Positions 25,740 to 35,017 of a stretch of 64,000 nt of DNA are shown one piece after another. Origin of the DNA: Niastella sp966212235 (GTDB taxonomy: Bacteria; Bacteroidota; Bacteroidia; Chitinophagales; Chitinophagaceae). The DNA is taken from positions 124,001-188,000 of the forward strand of contig CBIHPP010000014.1 in the NCBI GenBank assembly GCA_966212235.1. Direction: 5' to 3'. The stretch's first letter is position 1; each line of letters opens with the position of its first letter. The notes beneath the pieces are model-generated. The model was not told the origin of the DNA, did not search any database, and saw only the letters and a program-made list of their open reading frames with translations. A program made the translations under genes and the position numbers.

Positions 25740-28700
25740 TTGTTGATCGGGAAAAACCTGATACTGTGCATTTGTTTTTCCATAGGATGGCTGCTGACTG
25801 CTGCCCAGACTCCCCGTCCGGTGGCGGCTGGCTCGAACCTGCGCAAAAAAGTAATTGCTGTAAAGCAATCTTCCATACCGCTCGATAGCCTCAGCATCGT
25901 TCCCGGAACCGTTTCCATAGCCGGTATACCTGATAGCTTATACAATATTGATTTTGTAAATGCCCGCCTCACCTGGAAACAATTACCCCCACTGGATAGT
26001 ATACTTGTTCGTTACCGGGTTTTTCATACCCGGTTGAATGCCGTGGTGAACCATATGCAATATGACAGCATTATGAACAATTTCATGGGGCAGCCTTTTA
26101 TCCCCGATTATGTGGGTGTGGGCGGGGCAGATAACTTTTTCAACTTCGGTAACATTAACTACAACGGGAGCTTTGGCCGTGGAATATCTTTTGGTAACAG
26201 CCAGGACGCTGTATTTACCAGCAACCTCAACCTGCAATTAAGCGGCTACCTGGCTGACAGTATTGAAATTGTAGCCGCCATTACCGATAACAACATTCCC
26301 GTTCAGCCCGATGGCACCACCCAGCAATTAAACGAGTTTGACCGCATCTTTTTACAGTTTAGAAAAAAGAACTGGCAGCTAAGCCTCGGCGATATTGATA
26401 TACGGCAGCAGCAAAGCTATTTCCTCAGCTTTTACAAACGCCTGCAGGGCATTGCCTTTGAAACCACATCAGCCATTACTGATAAAATTTCAAACAGATC
26501 CATGCTCAGCGGTTCCATCGCCAAGGGAAAATTTACCAGGAATATACTGCAGCCGCAGGAAGGCAACCAGGGACCTTACCGGTTACAGGGGGCGAACAAC
26601 GAGTTTTACTTTGTCGTGCTTGCCAATACAGAGCGTGTATTTATTGATGGAGTATTGATGCAACGCGGGGAAGACAGGGATTATGTGATCAATTACAATA
26701 CGGCGGAAGTAACCTTCACGCCAAAGCAAATGGTCACAAAAGATAAACGGATAGTGGTAGAATTTGAATATGCCGACCGCAATTACCTGAACTCGAATAT
26801 TTACCTCACCAACGAAACCAATTTTAATGAGAAGGTAAAAGTGAAGCTGGGGTATTTTAGTAATTCCGATGCTAAAAGTTCGCCCATAAATCAAAGCCTG
26901 GATACTGATCAAAAAGCGTTTTTAAGGAACCTGGGCGATAGCACATCCCGGGCATATTATCCGTATTCGGTAATAGATACTTTTACAACCGGGGCTATAC
27001 TTTACAAGAAGATAGATACCGTATATAACGGCGGAACCCACGATTCAGTTTTTGTATATTCTACCAACGCCGATAGCGCCCGGTACACATTATCGTTTAT
27101 AGAGGTAGGCGCCAATAATGGCAGTTATATACCCGATCTCAATGGGGCCAACGGAAAAGTATATCGCTGGGTACAACCGGTAAGCGGCGTGAAACAGGGC
27201 TATTATGAACCAGCTGTTTTTCTGGTAACACCCAAAAAACAACAGATAGCCAACCTGGGCGTTGAATACAACATTTCCAAAAATACCTTGCTCAATGCCG
27301 AGGTGGCCATGAGTAATTATGATGTGAATACATTTTCTTCCATTGATAAAGACAATGATAAAGGGTATGCAGCCAAAGTGGATTTTAAAAACACCATGCC
27401 GTTTAAAGGCTCCAGGAGAGGAATAAAGCTGGCTACCGATCTGGGCTATGAATATGTGGATGCCCGGTTTAAACCCCTGGAGCGTTTGCGTAACATAGAG
27501 TTTACCCGCGATTGGGGGTTGCCGTTGTTGTTGACTGCTCCCGAACATGAAAATATTGTAATGGCCGGTTTGCAGCTGTCAGACAAAAAAAGTAATTCAC
27601 TGCGTTACCAGTTTACCGAATACAACCGGGGTACTTCATTTACGGGGTTGCGGCATAGCTTCACGCATATGCAAACCATTAAAGGATGGTTGCTGAATAA
27701 CCAGGTTACCCTGTCGAACATTGATGCTATCAATGACAAAGGCTATTTCTGGCGGCCTACCTTTAACCTTTCGCGCCAGTTTGCCAAATTGAAGAACTAT
27801 ACAATCGGCGGCGCCTATGCGGTAGAACATAATGCCATTCGCAATAAGAATACCGATAGCATGGCCATACAAAGCTTTTCGTTTACAAATGCTACCGCAT
27901 TTCTTAGATCAGATCAGGCCAAACCCAATCATTGGGGTATAGCCTGGTTTACACGCACCAATTCGTATCCACAGGGTACAAGCCTGGTAAAAGCCGATAG
28001 AAGCCAGAACCTAACCCTGAATGGTGAATTATTAAAAGATGCCCGTCACCAGGTGCGCTTTACCAGCACCTACCGGAAATTGAAAATTTTGGAAAGCACC
28101 TTAAACAACCAGTTGCCTGAGGAAAGCTTACTGGGCAGAACGGAATACCAGGTTAATCTTTTAAAGGGCTTGCTGAACGGGAACCTGTTGTATGAAGTAG
28201 GAGCAGGGCAGGAGCAAAAAAGAGATTATTCCTTTCTGGAAGTACCGGCCGGGCAGGGCGAATTTACCTGGATCGACTACAACAGTGACGGCATTCAGCA
28301 ACTCAATGAATTTGAAATAGCCCTGTTCCAGGACCAGGCAAAGTTCATTCGCATTTTTACCCCCACCAATGTGTATGTAAAAGCCAATTACAATACGTTC
28401 AACTATAGTATCAATGTAAATCCACGCGCTTCCATTAATGCAGCAAAGACCAATAAGCTGGGTAAATTTATATCGCGCATCAACCTGCAATCATCGCTTC
28501 AGATCACTAAAAAAGAGGTGGCCGATAAAATTGTTCAGTTTAATCCATTCAAGTCGCCATTAAACGATACCTCATTAATTACCCTTACTTCCAACTTTGT
28601 AAATACGTTTTCGTTTAACCGCTTTAGCCCTAAATGGGGTTTTGATGTTACCAGCGCCCGCAATAGCGGTAAGTCCTTACTTACCTATGGGTATGAAAGC

Positions 28701-29249
28701 CGTAAATTAAATGACTGGACGTTGCGCACCCGCTGGAATATTACCAGGATGTTTGCGATTGAAATGACAGGCCGTACGGGCATCAATCAACTCATTACAT
28801 CCAACCCGAAGTTTGATAATCGCAACTATAAGATCAATCAATATTCTGCAGAGCCGCGGGTGACATTTACAAAGGGCACCAACTTCAGAATGGGGGTAGG
28901 GTATAAGATAAGTGATAAGAACAACGTGCAGGGAACCCAGGAAAGGTCGAAGTCGAACTCCCTGAATACCGATGTGAAATATAACATCTTGCAGAGCACT
29001 TCTATAATGGCAAAATTCACTTATACAGACATTACTTTTACTTCACTGGATAGTATACCAAATGCCAATTCATCATCGTCCTACATTATACTGGAAGGGC
29101 TACAGCCTGGTAAAAACTTTTTATGGACGCTTGATCTTACCAAAAGACTTTCGAACAATCTTGAATTCAGTATGCAGTATGAAGGGCGCAAACCAGGCGC
29201 CTCGCGTATAGTACATATTGGAAGGGCATCTATACGGGCTATGTTGTAG
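25740..29249 (+). CDS. Large putative outer-membrane beta-barrel protein
   Basis: 1169 residues with a signal peptide (about 1-22, ending AAQT). The start is assigned to a TTG because the first in-frame ATG falls inside the mature region; the start is therefore uncertain. Residues about 80-230 (YNGSFGRGISFGNSQDAVF, LNLQLSGYLADSIEIVAAI) form a beta-rich domain. Near 280-345, YFVVLANTERVFIDGVLMQR, then YNTAEVTFTPKQ, is a beta-sandwich motif also found in SprA-type and other large envelope proteins. WIDYNSDGIQQLNEFE (about 842-857) is an EF-hand-like calcium loop. The remainder is many amphipathic strands, as in a large barrel. Function unknown. A bidirectional terminator follows. Confidence 0.65.
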   Translation: MLIGKNLILCICFSIGWLLTAAQTPRPVAAGSNLRKKVIAVKQSSIPLDSLSIVPGTVSIAGIPDSLYNIDFVNARLTWKQLPPLDSILVRYRVFHTRLNAVVNHMQYDSIMNNFMGQPFIPDYVGVGGADNFFNFGNINYNGSFGRGISFGNSQDAVFTSNLNLQLSGYLADSIEIVAAITDNNIPVQPDGTTQQLNEFDRIFLQFRKKNWQLSLGDIDIRQQQSYFLSFYKRLQGIAFETTSAITDKISNRSMLSGSIAKGKFTRNILQPQEGNQGPYRLQGANNEFYFVVLANTERVFIDGVLMQRGEDRDYVINYNTAEVTFTPKQMVTKDKRIVVEFEYADRNYLNSNIYLTNETNFNEKVKVKLGYFSNSDAKSSPINQSLDTDQKAFLRNLGDSTSRAYYPYSVIDTFTTGAILYKKIDTVYNGGTHDSVFVYSTNADSARYTLSFIEVGANNGSYIPDLNGANGKVYRWVQPVSGVKQGYYEPAVFLVTPKKQQIANLGVEYNISKNTLLNAEVAMSNYDVNTFSSIDKDNDKGYAAKVDFKNTMPFKGSRRGIKLATDLGYEYVDARFKPLERLRNIEFTRDWGLPLLLTAPEHENIVMAGLQLSDKKSNSLRYQFTEYNRGTSFTGLRHSFTHMQTIKGWLLNNQVTLSNIDAINDKGYFWRPTFNLSRQFAKLKNYTIGGAYAVEHNAIRNKNTDSMAIQSFSFTNATAFLRSDQAKPNHWGIAWFTRTNSYPQGTSLVKADRSQNLTLNGELLKDARHQVRFTSTYRKLKILESTLNNQLPEESLLGRTEYQVNLLKGLLNGNLLYEVGAGQEQKRDYSFLEVPAGQGEFTWIDYNSDGIQQLNEFEIALFQDQAKFIRIFTPTNVYVKANYNTFNYSINVNPRASINAAKTNKLGKFISRINLQSSLQITKKEVADKIVQFNPFKSPLNDTSLITLTSNFVNTFSFNRFSPKWGFDVTSARNSGKSLLTYGYESRKLNDWTLRTRWNITRMFAIEMTGRTGINQLITSNPKFDNRNYKINQYSAEPRVTFTKGTNFRMGVGYKISDKNNVQGTQERSKSNSLNTDVKYNILQSTSIMAKFTYTDITFTSLDSIPNANSSSSYIILEGLQPGKNFLWTLDLTKRLSNNLEFSMQYEGRKPGASRIVHIGRASIRAML

Positions 29250-29276
29250 CTAACAGGCAATAATGCCTTCCCCCAA

Positions 29277-29319
29277 AAAAAACGACCCGTCCCGGCTAAG
29301 CCGGAACGGGTCGTTTTTC
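29277..29319. terminator. Bidirectional terminator between convergent genes
   Basis: Stem AAAACGACCCGT, CCGGC, loop TAA, GCCGG, ACGGGTCGTTTT, with a tail of A's on one side and T's on the other. It serves both the large barrel gene and the minus-strand coiled-coil gene. Confidence 0.9.
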
Positions 29320-29341
29320 AAAAATATAATATTGTGAAAGA

Positions 29342-30319
29342 TTATCCGAAGATGCCACCTTTCTTCAATGAACGGGTAGCTTCACCGATCTTGAAACCAT
29401 TGTGGTATACTTCGATCTTGTAGTTACCAGTTTTGAAAGGGCTATTTTGTTTCCACGCAAATTCTACGTGTTTGTTTTTGCCTTGTTCGAAATCAACAGG
29501 AACTTTTGCAGTGAATAATTTTTCACCTTCTTCACGTGTAGTGAATTTACCAGAACCCAGCGCTTCTACAGCAACAGGTTGGCCATCAGGACCAGTGATA
29601 CAAACATATACATCAGTAGAACCTGTTTGAGCGATGCGGTTAGCAACGTCCATTGCAATTACCAGTTTGTCAACTTTCTTTGCAGAGGTTGTTTCTGATT
29701 CTTTGCCACCTTTTTTCTCATTAACAGGAGTAACAGAGATGTTAGATGCGTTCAGGGTAGAAGCTACATCAACTTTTGCTGCTAACTCGTCTTTTTGAGT
29801 AGTGGTAGTTTGCAGGTCTGTAGTGAGTTTTTCTTTGTCGGCTGTTAACTGAGTTTTTTCAGTAGTCAGCGTTTGATTTTCCTGAGTTAAACGGGCAACT
29901 TCAGCTTCCAGGTTAGCGATCTTGTCATTCAGTTCGCCAATTAAAGACTGAGCTTTCTTCTTTTCAGATTCAGAAAGGCGTTGTTTTTTCAGGATGCTTC
30001 CGATCTGACCTTTTAATTTAGAAATTTCACTGGTTCTGTCATTTACTTTTCCTTCCAGTTCGTTGTTATAACCAGTTAGAGAATCCAAACGAGTTAAAGC
30101 AGCATCGAAGCTTTTTTGTAATTCATTCTTAGATGAATCTACTGCCACGTATTGTGTTTGCAGTTGTGTGATCTTTTGATCAGACTTGTTTTTGTCCCAT
30201 AAAAAGTATCCCCATGTTCCAAGAATACCAACGGCCAGTAAGCCGATAATGAGGTTCTTTGAATCGCGTTTTGGTGGATTACCTTGTGGACTAGCGGATG
30301 GATAATTGGTTGTACTCAT
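29342..30319 (-). CDS. Membrane-anchored coiled-coil protein of unknown function
   Basis: 325 residues from the ATG at 30319 (MSTTNYPSASPQ). Longer in-frame starts exist, but the preceding 41 codons lack a coding look. Residues about 22-40 (NLIIGLLAVGILGTWGYFLW) form one transmembrane helix. Residues about 50-195 are a long coiled coil of heptads (KNELQKSFDAALTRLDSL to TTEKTQLTADKEKLTTDL). The C-terminal 110 residues are a compact beta-rich domain (KLVIAMDVANRIAQTGSTDV, ending YHNGFKIGEATRSLKKGG). The C-terminal domain is probably periplasmic. It looks like an envelope scaffold protein; I cannot assign a function. Confidence 0.75.
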   Translation of the reverse strand: MSTTNYPSASPQGNPPKRDSKNLIIGLLAVGILGTWGYFLWDKNKSDQKITQLQTQYVAVDSSKNELQKSFDAALTRLDSLTGYNNELEGKVNDRTSEISKLKGQIGSILKKQRLSESEKKKAQSLIGELNDKIANLEAEVARLTQENQTLTTEKTQLTADKEKLTTDLQTTTTQKDELAAKVDVASTLNASNISVTPVNEKKGGKESETTSAKKVDKLVIAMDVANRIAQTGSTDVYVCITGPDGQPVAVEALGSGKFTTREEGEKLFTAKVPVDFEQGKNKHVEFAWKQNSPFKTGNYKIEVYHNGFKIGEATRSLKKGGIFG

Positions 30320-30573
30320 AATAAGTGTATGTTTATTTTGAAAGGTTATAAAATCGGGTTCAGTATTTAGTTTTATTTGGGTTAGTTGTTCCCATTGGGT
30401 TTCGCATATGGGTTTGACCAAAACCATGCCAGAATTTGGCAAATAACCTTTCCAAAAGCCCTGAAAAAACGCTGAAAGGTAGTAGCGTATTGTGTTACAG
30501 TTTTGTATAAATCGTTATATGTCATGGCTTTTTTTGTGGTAATATTGCAAAGTTTAAACCACGATCAAAATTC

Positions 30574-31572
30574 ATGTCAGCAGAAAAAATTATATCCGAC
30601 TGGAAAAAAAAGCTGTTTAAACCCGTTTACTGGCTCGAAGGCGAAGAAGATTATTTTATCGATAAAGTGGTGCATTACGCCGAGCATAACATTTTAACGG
30701 AATCTGAGGCGGGTTTTAATTTGACCGTGTTTTATGGTCGCGATGCAGATTGGACACAGGTGATCAATGCCTGTAAAAGGTATCCCATGTTTTCCGAACG
30801 GCAGGTAGTTTTACTAAAGGAAGCGCAACATATGCGTGATATTGACAAGCTGGAATCGTATATCGCGCAACCATTATCTTCCACCATTTTTGTGGTAGCG
30901 TACAAAGAAAAGAAGGTGGATGGCCGTACCCAGCTGGCAAAGCTCCTCAAAACAAAGGCTGAGTTGTTTACTACCAAGAAAATGTACGATAGCGCATTGC
31001 CCGAATGGACTAATGAAATGGTTAAGGGAAAAGGATTCACCATTTCGCAAAAGGCGGTCTTGTTATTAGTTGATCATATTGGCAATGATCTCAGCCGTAT
31101 AGATAATGAAGTAGATAAAATGCTGGTGAACCTGGGTACCAGGACCAACATTACCGAAGACGATATTGAAAAGTATGTTGGGGTAAGCAAGGAGTATAAT
31201 CCTTTTGAACTACAGTCGGCCATGGCTGCCAAAGACCTGTCTAAAGCCATGCGCATCATTCAGTATTTCGAAGCCAATCCCAAGGCTGCACCTATCCAAC
31301 TGGTATTACCAACACTATATAACCTGTTTAGTAAAACGTACATGATCTTTGGGCAAAGCAGCAAAGACGATAAAACCATTGCAGCCAATATTGGGGTGAA
31401 TGCCTGGTTCGTAAAAGACTATTTGCTGGTGGCCCGTAACTATGGTTATAACGGTGTTGAAAAAGCGTTGTTGCTATTACATCATTACAACCTGCGCAGC
31501 ATAGGCGTAAATGACATAGGATCACCCGATGCTTCTTTGTTGAAGGAAATGGTGGGTAAACTAATGTGCTGA
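30574..31572 (+). CDS. holA: DNA polymerase III subunit delta
   Basis: 332 residues, the normal length for HolA. The delta subunit opens the beta sliding clamp in the clamp-loader complex. Visible features are KPVYWLEGEEDYFIDKVV at about 13-30 (the 'LxG-E' start of the delta ATPase-like domain), the collar-domain segment NPFELQSAMAAKDLSKAM, and the C-terminal YNLRSIGVND. No Walker A is expected or seen. It stands alone, and a TAATATTG element at about 30539 may serve as promoter. The gene ends one base before an 8-bp repeat array. Confidence 0.9.
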   Translation: MSAEKIISDWKKKLFKPVYWLEGEEDYFIDKVVHYAEHNILTESEAGFNLTVFYGRDADWTQVINACKRYPMFSERQVVLLKEAQHMRDIDKLESYIAQPLSSTIFVVAYKEKKVDGRTQLAKLLKTKAELFTTKKMYDSALPEWTNEMVKGKGFTISQKAVLLLVDHIGNDLSRIDNEVDKMLVNLGTRTNITEDDIEKYVGVSKEYNPFELQSAMAAKDLSKAMRIIQYFEANPKAAPIQLVLPTLYNLFSKTYMIFGQSSKDDKTIAANIGVNAWFVKDYLLVARNYGYNGVEKALLLLHHYNLRSIGVNDIGSPDASLLKEMVGKLMC

Positions 31573-31658
31573 TGTGATAATTCGATAATGTGATAATAAA
31601 TACAAATACAGCCTCACATGGCACATTATAAGTGCCTAAGGGTTGTTATCACATTATT
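31573..31658. repeat. 8-bp GATAAT repeat arms between holA and ribF
   Basis: GATAATTC, GATAATGT and GATAATAA occur in exact 8-base register just after holA. An inverted arm (GTTATCACATTATTC) at about 31638-31656 abuts the stop of minus-strand ribF. The two arms can pair, giving a convergent-gene hairpin. Confidence 0.7.
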
Positions 31659-32655
31659 CTCCCAGCGCCCGCAACGTGTCTTCCTTATCTTTTGCCAGTT
31701 GTTCTACCAGGGCGTCAAGACCGTTGAATTTTACTTCTGGACGCAGGTATTTTTTGACGTATACCCGAAGCGTTGCGCCATATATATCTTCATTGAAATC
31801 AAAAATGTTTACTTCAATAACCCGGTCGGTGCCGCCTATCGTGGGGCGAATACCAATGCTCATCATGCCTTGCAGGAGGTATGATGCAGGAGGTATGAAG
31901 TAGGAAGATTCTCCCCCGGTTTCTGACTTTGTATTTCCTGTTTCCGACTTCAGGCTTCTGATCTCAGCTTCTACCGCATAGATCCCATTCCCGGGTATCA
32001 GCTTTTCTTCATGCTCAATATGCAGGTTAGCGGTTGGATAGCCGAGCGTACGCCCCAGCTTATTACCATCTACTACTGTTCCTTCAAAAAAGAAATCATA
32101 ACCCAGCAAAGTATTGGACCGTTCAATATTGCCTTGCAACACGGCTTCACGGATGCGCGTTGAACTTACGGTATTATCATTGATCAAATGGGCCGGTATT
32201 TCTATCAGGTTAAATCCAAGCCGGGCGCTGTATTCTTCCAGCAATTTAAAATCGCCTTTGCGGTCCTTGCCAAAGCGATGGTCGTACCCAATGATAACAG
32301 TGTGTGGATGAAATTTCTCAACCAGGAATTGTTCAATATAGGCTTCGGGGCTTTGCTGCGCAAACGTATCGGTAAAGGGCACAACTACCAGGTGATTGAT
32401 GCCATTTTTGTGGAGCAATTCAATTTTTTCGTCAATGGTATTGATCAGCTGAATCCCAGGCTGGCCGGAAACGATCACTTTTCGCGGATGCGGATGAAAA
32501 GTGATAATAACCGTTTCGCCGCCAATGCGGGCTGCCTCCCGTTTCAATTGCTCCAAAATGCTTTTGTGCCCGGTATGCACGCCGTCGAATGTACCTATGG
32601 TAACTACAGCCTTTTGAAAGGCCGGAATAGTATCTATTGAGTAGTAAACTTTCAT
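31654..32655 (-). CDS. ribF: Bifunctional riboflavin kinase / FAD synthetase
   Basis: 333 residues from the ATG at 32655 (MKVYYSIDTIP). The protein converts riboflavin to FMN and FAD. The FMN adenylyltransferase domain has GTFDGVHTGH at about 23-32 and IIGYDHRFGKDRKGD near 120-134; SSTRIREAVLQGN follows at about 165-177. The riboflavin kinase domain has GKVxH-equivalent GRTLGYPTANLHIE near 205-218 and ends in the expected YVKKYLRPEVKFN helix region. The loop between GIYAVEAEI and GMMSIGIRPT carries about 30 extra residues (SLKSETGNTKSETGG, then PPASYLLQ) encoded by a 7-bp repeat array at 31869-31962. The insert is in frame and leaves both domains intact, so the enzyme is likely active. Confidence 0.95.
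   Translation of the reverse strand: MKVYYSIDTIPAFQKAVVTIGTFDGVHTGHKSILEQLKREAARIGGETVIITFHPHPRKVIVSGQPGIQLINTIDEKIELLHKNGINHLVVVPFTDTFAQQSPEAYIEQFLVEKFHPHTVIIGYDHRFGKDRKGDFKLLEEYSARLGFNLIEIPAHLINDNTVSSTRIREAVLQGNIERSNTLLGYDFFFEGTVVDGNKLGRTLGYPTANLHIEHEEKLIPGNGIYAVEAEIRSLKSETGNTKSETGGESSYFIPPASYLLQGMMSIGIRPTIGGTDRVIEVNIFDFNEDIYGATLRVYVKKYLRPEVKFNGLDALVEQLAKDKEDTLRALGE
31869..31962. repeat. 7-bp repeat array inside the ribF coding region
   Basis: On the coding strand the left arm reads GAAGCCTGAAGTCGGAAAC onward and the right arm carries two copies of CATACCTCCTGCAT-like units plus TTCCTACTTC. Unit sequence and inverted-arm layout match the array in the gap just upstream of ribF. The insertion is a multiple of three and contains no stop codon. 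Confidence 0.75.
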
Positions 32656-32683
32656 AAATGCGGTGCGAAAATACAATCTGAAG

Positions 32684-32880
32684 TCCGAAGTAGGAAGTCG
32701 GATATCAGGAGTAGAAAGTCGAAGTCAGAAGTTGGATATCGGAAAATAGGAACGAGAAGTAAGAAGTAGGAGATAGGAAGTACGAAATTCCGGGTCAATT
32801 GGGAGGTGGTTCGCTTTTTATCGGTTTTTTTGAAAATTAGGACTCTTCTTACCTCATACTTCTTACTTCCTACTTCATTT
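32684..32880. repeat. Long 7-bp GAAGTNN repeat with inverted arm
   Basis: About sixteen degenerate units of GAAGTAG/GAAGTCG/GATATCG run from 32684 to 32790. The inverted arm (ACCTCATACTT, CTTACTTCC, TACTTCATTT) lies at about 32850-32880. It separates the divergent ribF and purM genes, and the inverted arm ends directly before the purM -7 element. Confidence 0.8.
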
Positions 32881-32882
32881 AC

Positions 32883-32890
32883 TACCTTTG
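32883..32890 (+). promoter_or_regulatory. -7 promoter element of purM
   Basis: TACCTTTG, 17 bases before the purM start, giving a very short leader. The same TACCTTTGCCGCTTCAAA string precedes the ABC-F gene. Confidence 0.5.
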
Positions 32891-32907
32891 CCGCTTCAAA
32901 TAATAAA

Positions 32908-34071
32908 ATGAGTTTATATTCACAACGGGGTGTTTCGGCCCAGAAAGAGGAAGTTCACAAGGCTACGGAAAAGCTGGATAAAGGATTGTACCCCTTTGCA
33001 TTCTGCAAGGTTTATCCCGATTACCTGACCGGCAATAACGACTGGGTGAATGTAATGCACGCCGATGGCGCCGGAACCAAAAGCATCCTGGCTTATTTAT
33101 ACTGGAAAGAAACTGGCGATCTGTCGGTTTGGAAGGGCATTGCCCAGGACGCCGTGGTGATGAACCTCGATGACCTGTTGTGTGTGGGTATAACCGATAA
33201 CCTGTTATTTTCATCAACCATCGACCGAAATAAAAAACTGGTAACCGGCGAAGTGCTGGAAACAGTGATCAACGGTACCCAGGAATTATTTGATTCGTTA
33301 AAACAGTTTGATGTAAATATCCATTACCTGGGTGGCGAAACGGCCGATGTTGGCGATGTGGTGCGTACAATTGCCGTTAATGGCACCATGACCGCCCGCT
33401 GGCCTAAAAACAAAATGGTGACCAACGAAAAGATCCAGGCTGGTGACGTTATTGTCGGATTCAGCAGTTTTGGGCAAACCGTTTACGAAACCGAATACAA
33501 CAGCGGCATTGGCAGCAATGGCCTTACCAGCGCCCGCCACGATGTATTAAGTAAATTTTACGCAGAAACATTCAAAGAATCATACGAGAACAGCCTGGCT
33601 GATGAAGTGGTGTATATAGGGCCCCATCGCATGACCGATACGGTAGGCAGCGAAAAGCACCAGGTAGGTAAATTGCTGTTATCGCCCACCCGCACGTATG
33701 CGCCCTTATTAAAAATATTTCTCGAAAACTATTTTGAAGCTATTCACGGCCTCATTCATTGCAGCGGCGGCGGACAAACGAAATGTATGAAATACCTGCC
33801 TGGAGACTTCCGGGTTATAAAAGATAATTTATTCGAACCGCCCATCATCTTCCAGCTCATTCAAAAAGCCTCCGGTTCCGATAACCGCGAAATGTACCAG
33901 GTGTTTAACATGGGCCATCGCCTTGAATTATTTACCGATGCCGCTTCGGCCGGCTTATTCATCGATGCCGCTAAAAAACTCGGCATCGGGGCACAGGTGG
34001 TTGGCCGTGTGGAAGCCGCTGATAAAAAGGAATTGATCTTGAAAGTTGGCAACGAAGAGATCGTTTATTGA
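32908..34071 (+). CDS. purM: Phosphoribosylformylglycinamidine cyclo-ligase (AIR synthase)
   Basis: 387 residues from the ATG at 32908. An upstream in-frame ATG at 32806 would translate through the repeat and promoter, so it is rejected. AIR synthase catalyses the ATP-dependent fifth step of purine synthesis. Motifs: YSQRGVSAQKEEV at the N terminus, HADGAGTKS near 49-57, DAVVMNLDDLLCVG near 84-97, LGGETADVGD near 142-151, and HCSGGGQTK near 285-293. The C-terminal domain ends GAQVVGRVE. The length and sequence resemble the Bacteroidota-type long PurM. Single gene. Confidence 0.93.
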   Translation: MSLYSQRGVSAQKEEVHKATEKLDKGLYPFAFCKVYPDYLTGNNDWVNVMHADGAGTKSILAYLYWKETGDLSVWKGIAQDAVVMNLDDLLCVGITDNLLFSSTIDRNKKLVTGEVLETVINGTQELFDSLKQFDVNIHYLGGETADVGDVVRTIAVNGTMTARWPKNKMVTNEKIQAGDVIVGFSSFGQTVYETEYNSGIGSNGLTSARHDVLSKFYAETFKESYENSLADEVVYIGPHRMTDTVGSEKHQVGKLLLSPTRTYAPLLKIFLENYFEAIHGLIHCSGGGQTKCMKYLPGDFRVIKDNLFEPPIIFQLIQKASGSDNREMYQVFNMGHRLELFTDAASAGLFIDAAKKLGIGAQVVGRVEAADKKELILKVGNEEIVY

Positions 34072-34097
34072 TGGCATCAATCCATCAATAAAACTAT

Positions 34098-34865
34098 CTA
34101 TATAACTTCTATCCCCGCATCCCTGTATGGCTTTAATACCGGGTCATCGGGCGATAGCTCGGTAACGAGCATGTGAATTTTACTGATATCACAAATATGT
34201 ATCGGTTGCAGGCTGTTGATCTTTTCGGCAATGCTGAGGCAAACCACTTTTTGCGACGATTCTATCATGGCTTTCTTCAATTGCACTACATCCCAGTCGC
34301 TATCGGTGATCCCATCTTTTAAACTAATAGCGTTTACCCCTAAAAAGCACAGATCGGCACGTATTCTTTTAATTTGAGTGATAGCCTCTCCGCCGGTCGT
34401 TATCTTGGAGTTTTTAGATACTTTATCGCCAATGGCAATTACTTCTACGGAAGGGTGCTGCATGTATTCCAGGATGGCAGGAATGCTGCCCGAAACAAAG
34501 GTAGCCTTCAGCCGGGGCGGCAAAGCCCGGGCCATTTCAATAATAGTAGTACCACCGGTGGTAAGCACGAACATGCCGTCATGTATTAGTGACGCTGCCT
34601 TGTGCGCTATGGTTTTTTTGTGGTCTTGCGAATATACATGCGAGGTGGAATAATGCACCTGGCTAAAGGAATGCGACAACGCGCCCCCATGTACTTTTAT
34701 GATCTTCCCCTCATCGGCCAGTTCCTGCAGGTCGCGCCGGATGGTATCTTCCGATACATTCATATCCCTGCTGAGATTAGATGACATCACTTTGTTGTGA
34801 AGATTCACCTGGTGCAAAATGAAGGCTTGTCGTTCTTTTTTTAACATGTTATTGGAGGGGAGCAT
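34098..34865 (-). CDS. DeoR/GlpR-family transcriptional regulator
   Basis: 255 residues from the first ATG; an internal ATG at 34847 (MLKKERQAFIL) gives 249 residues and matches the usual start of this family. The N-terminal DeoR helix-turn-helix contains SSNLSRDMNVSEDTIRRDLQ, then ADEGKIIKVHGGAL. The C-terminal effector domain has the ISOCOT-type sugar-phosphate fold (LTTGGTTIIEMARALP, FVSGSIPAILEY, TTGGEAI). DeoR regulators usually bind a sugar phosphate. No sugar-metabolism gene is adjacent, so the target is unknown. It is followed in the same direction by no other gene; the upstream minus-strand operon has its own terminator. Confidence 0.9.
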   Translation of the reverse strand: MLPSNNMLKKERQAFILHQVNLHNKVMSSNLSRDMNVSEDTIRRDLQELADEGKIIKVHGGALSHSFSQVHYSTSHVYSQDHKKTIAHKAASLIHDGMFVLTTGGTTIIEMARALPPRLKATFVSGSIPAILEYMQHPSVEVIAIGDKVSKNSKITTGGEAITQIKRIRADLCFLGVNAISLKDGITDSDWDVVQLKKAMIESSQKVVCLSIAEKINSLQPIHICDISKIHMLVTELSPDDPVLKPYRDAGIEVI

Positions 34866-34963
34866 TTATTTCAGGGGAAAGCTATAGAAAATCCTGTATA
34901 AAATTTGTAAAAATTAGCTGAAACTTTCAGCGGGGCAGCAGCAGCTTTGGAATGGAATAAAAA

Positions 34964-34996
34964 AAGGACCATTTTCAGTATGAAAAATGGCCCTGT
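34964..34996 (-). terminator. Terminator of the BlaI/M56-amidase operon
   Basis: On the minus strand AGGGCCATTTTTCA, a short loop, and TGAAAATGGTCCT are followed by a run of seven T's. It lies 22 bases after the stop of the fused sensor gene. Confidence 0.8.
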
Positions 34997-35017
34997 ACTT
35001 ATAGGCTAAATTCCTTA

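Noticed and set aside
32806..32907. N-terminal extension of purM from an upstream ATG
   Set aside because: It would translate through a 7-bp repeat arm and the -7 promoter element. The AIR synthase family start is at 32908.
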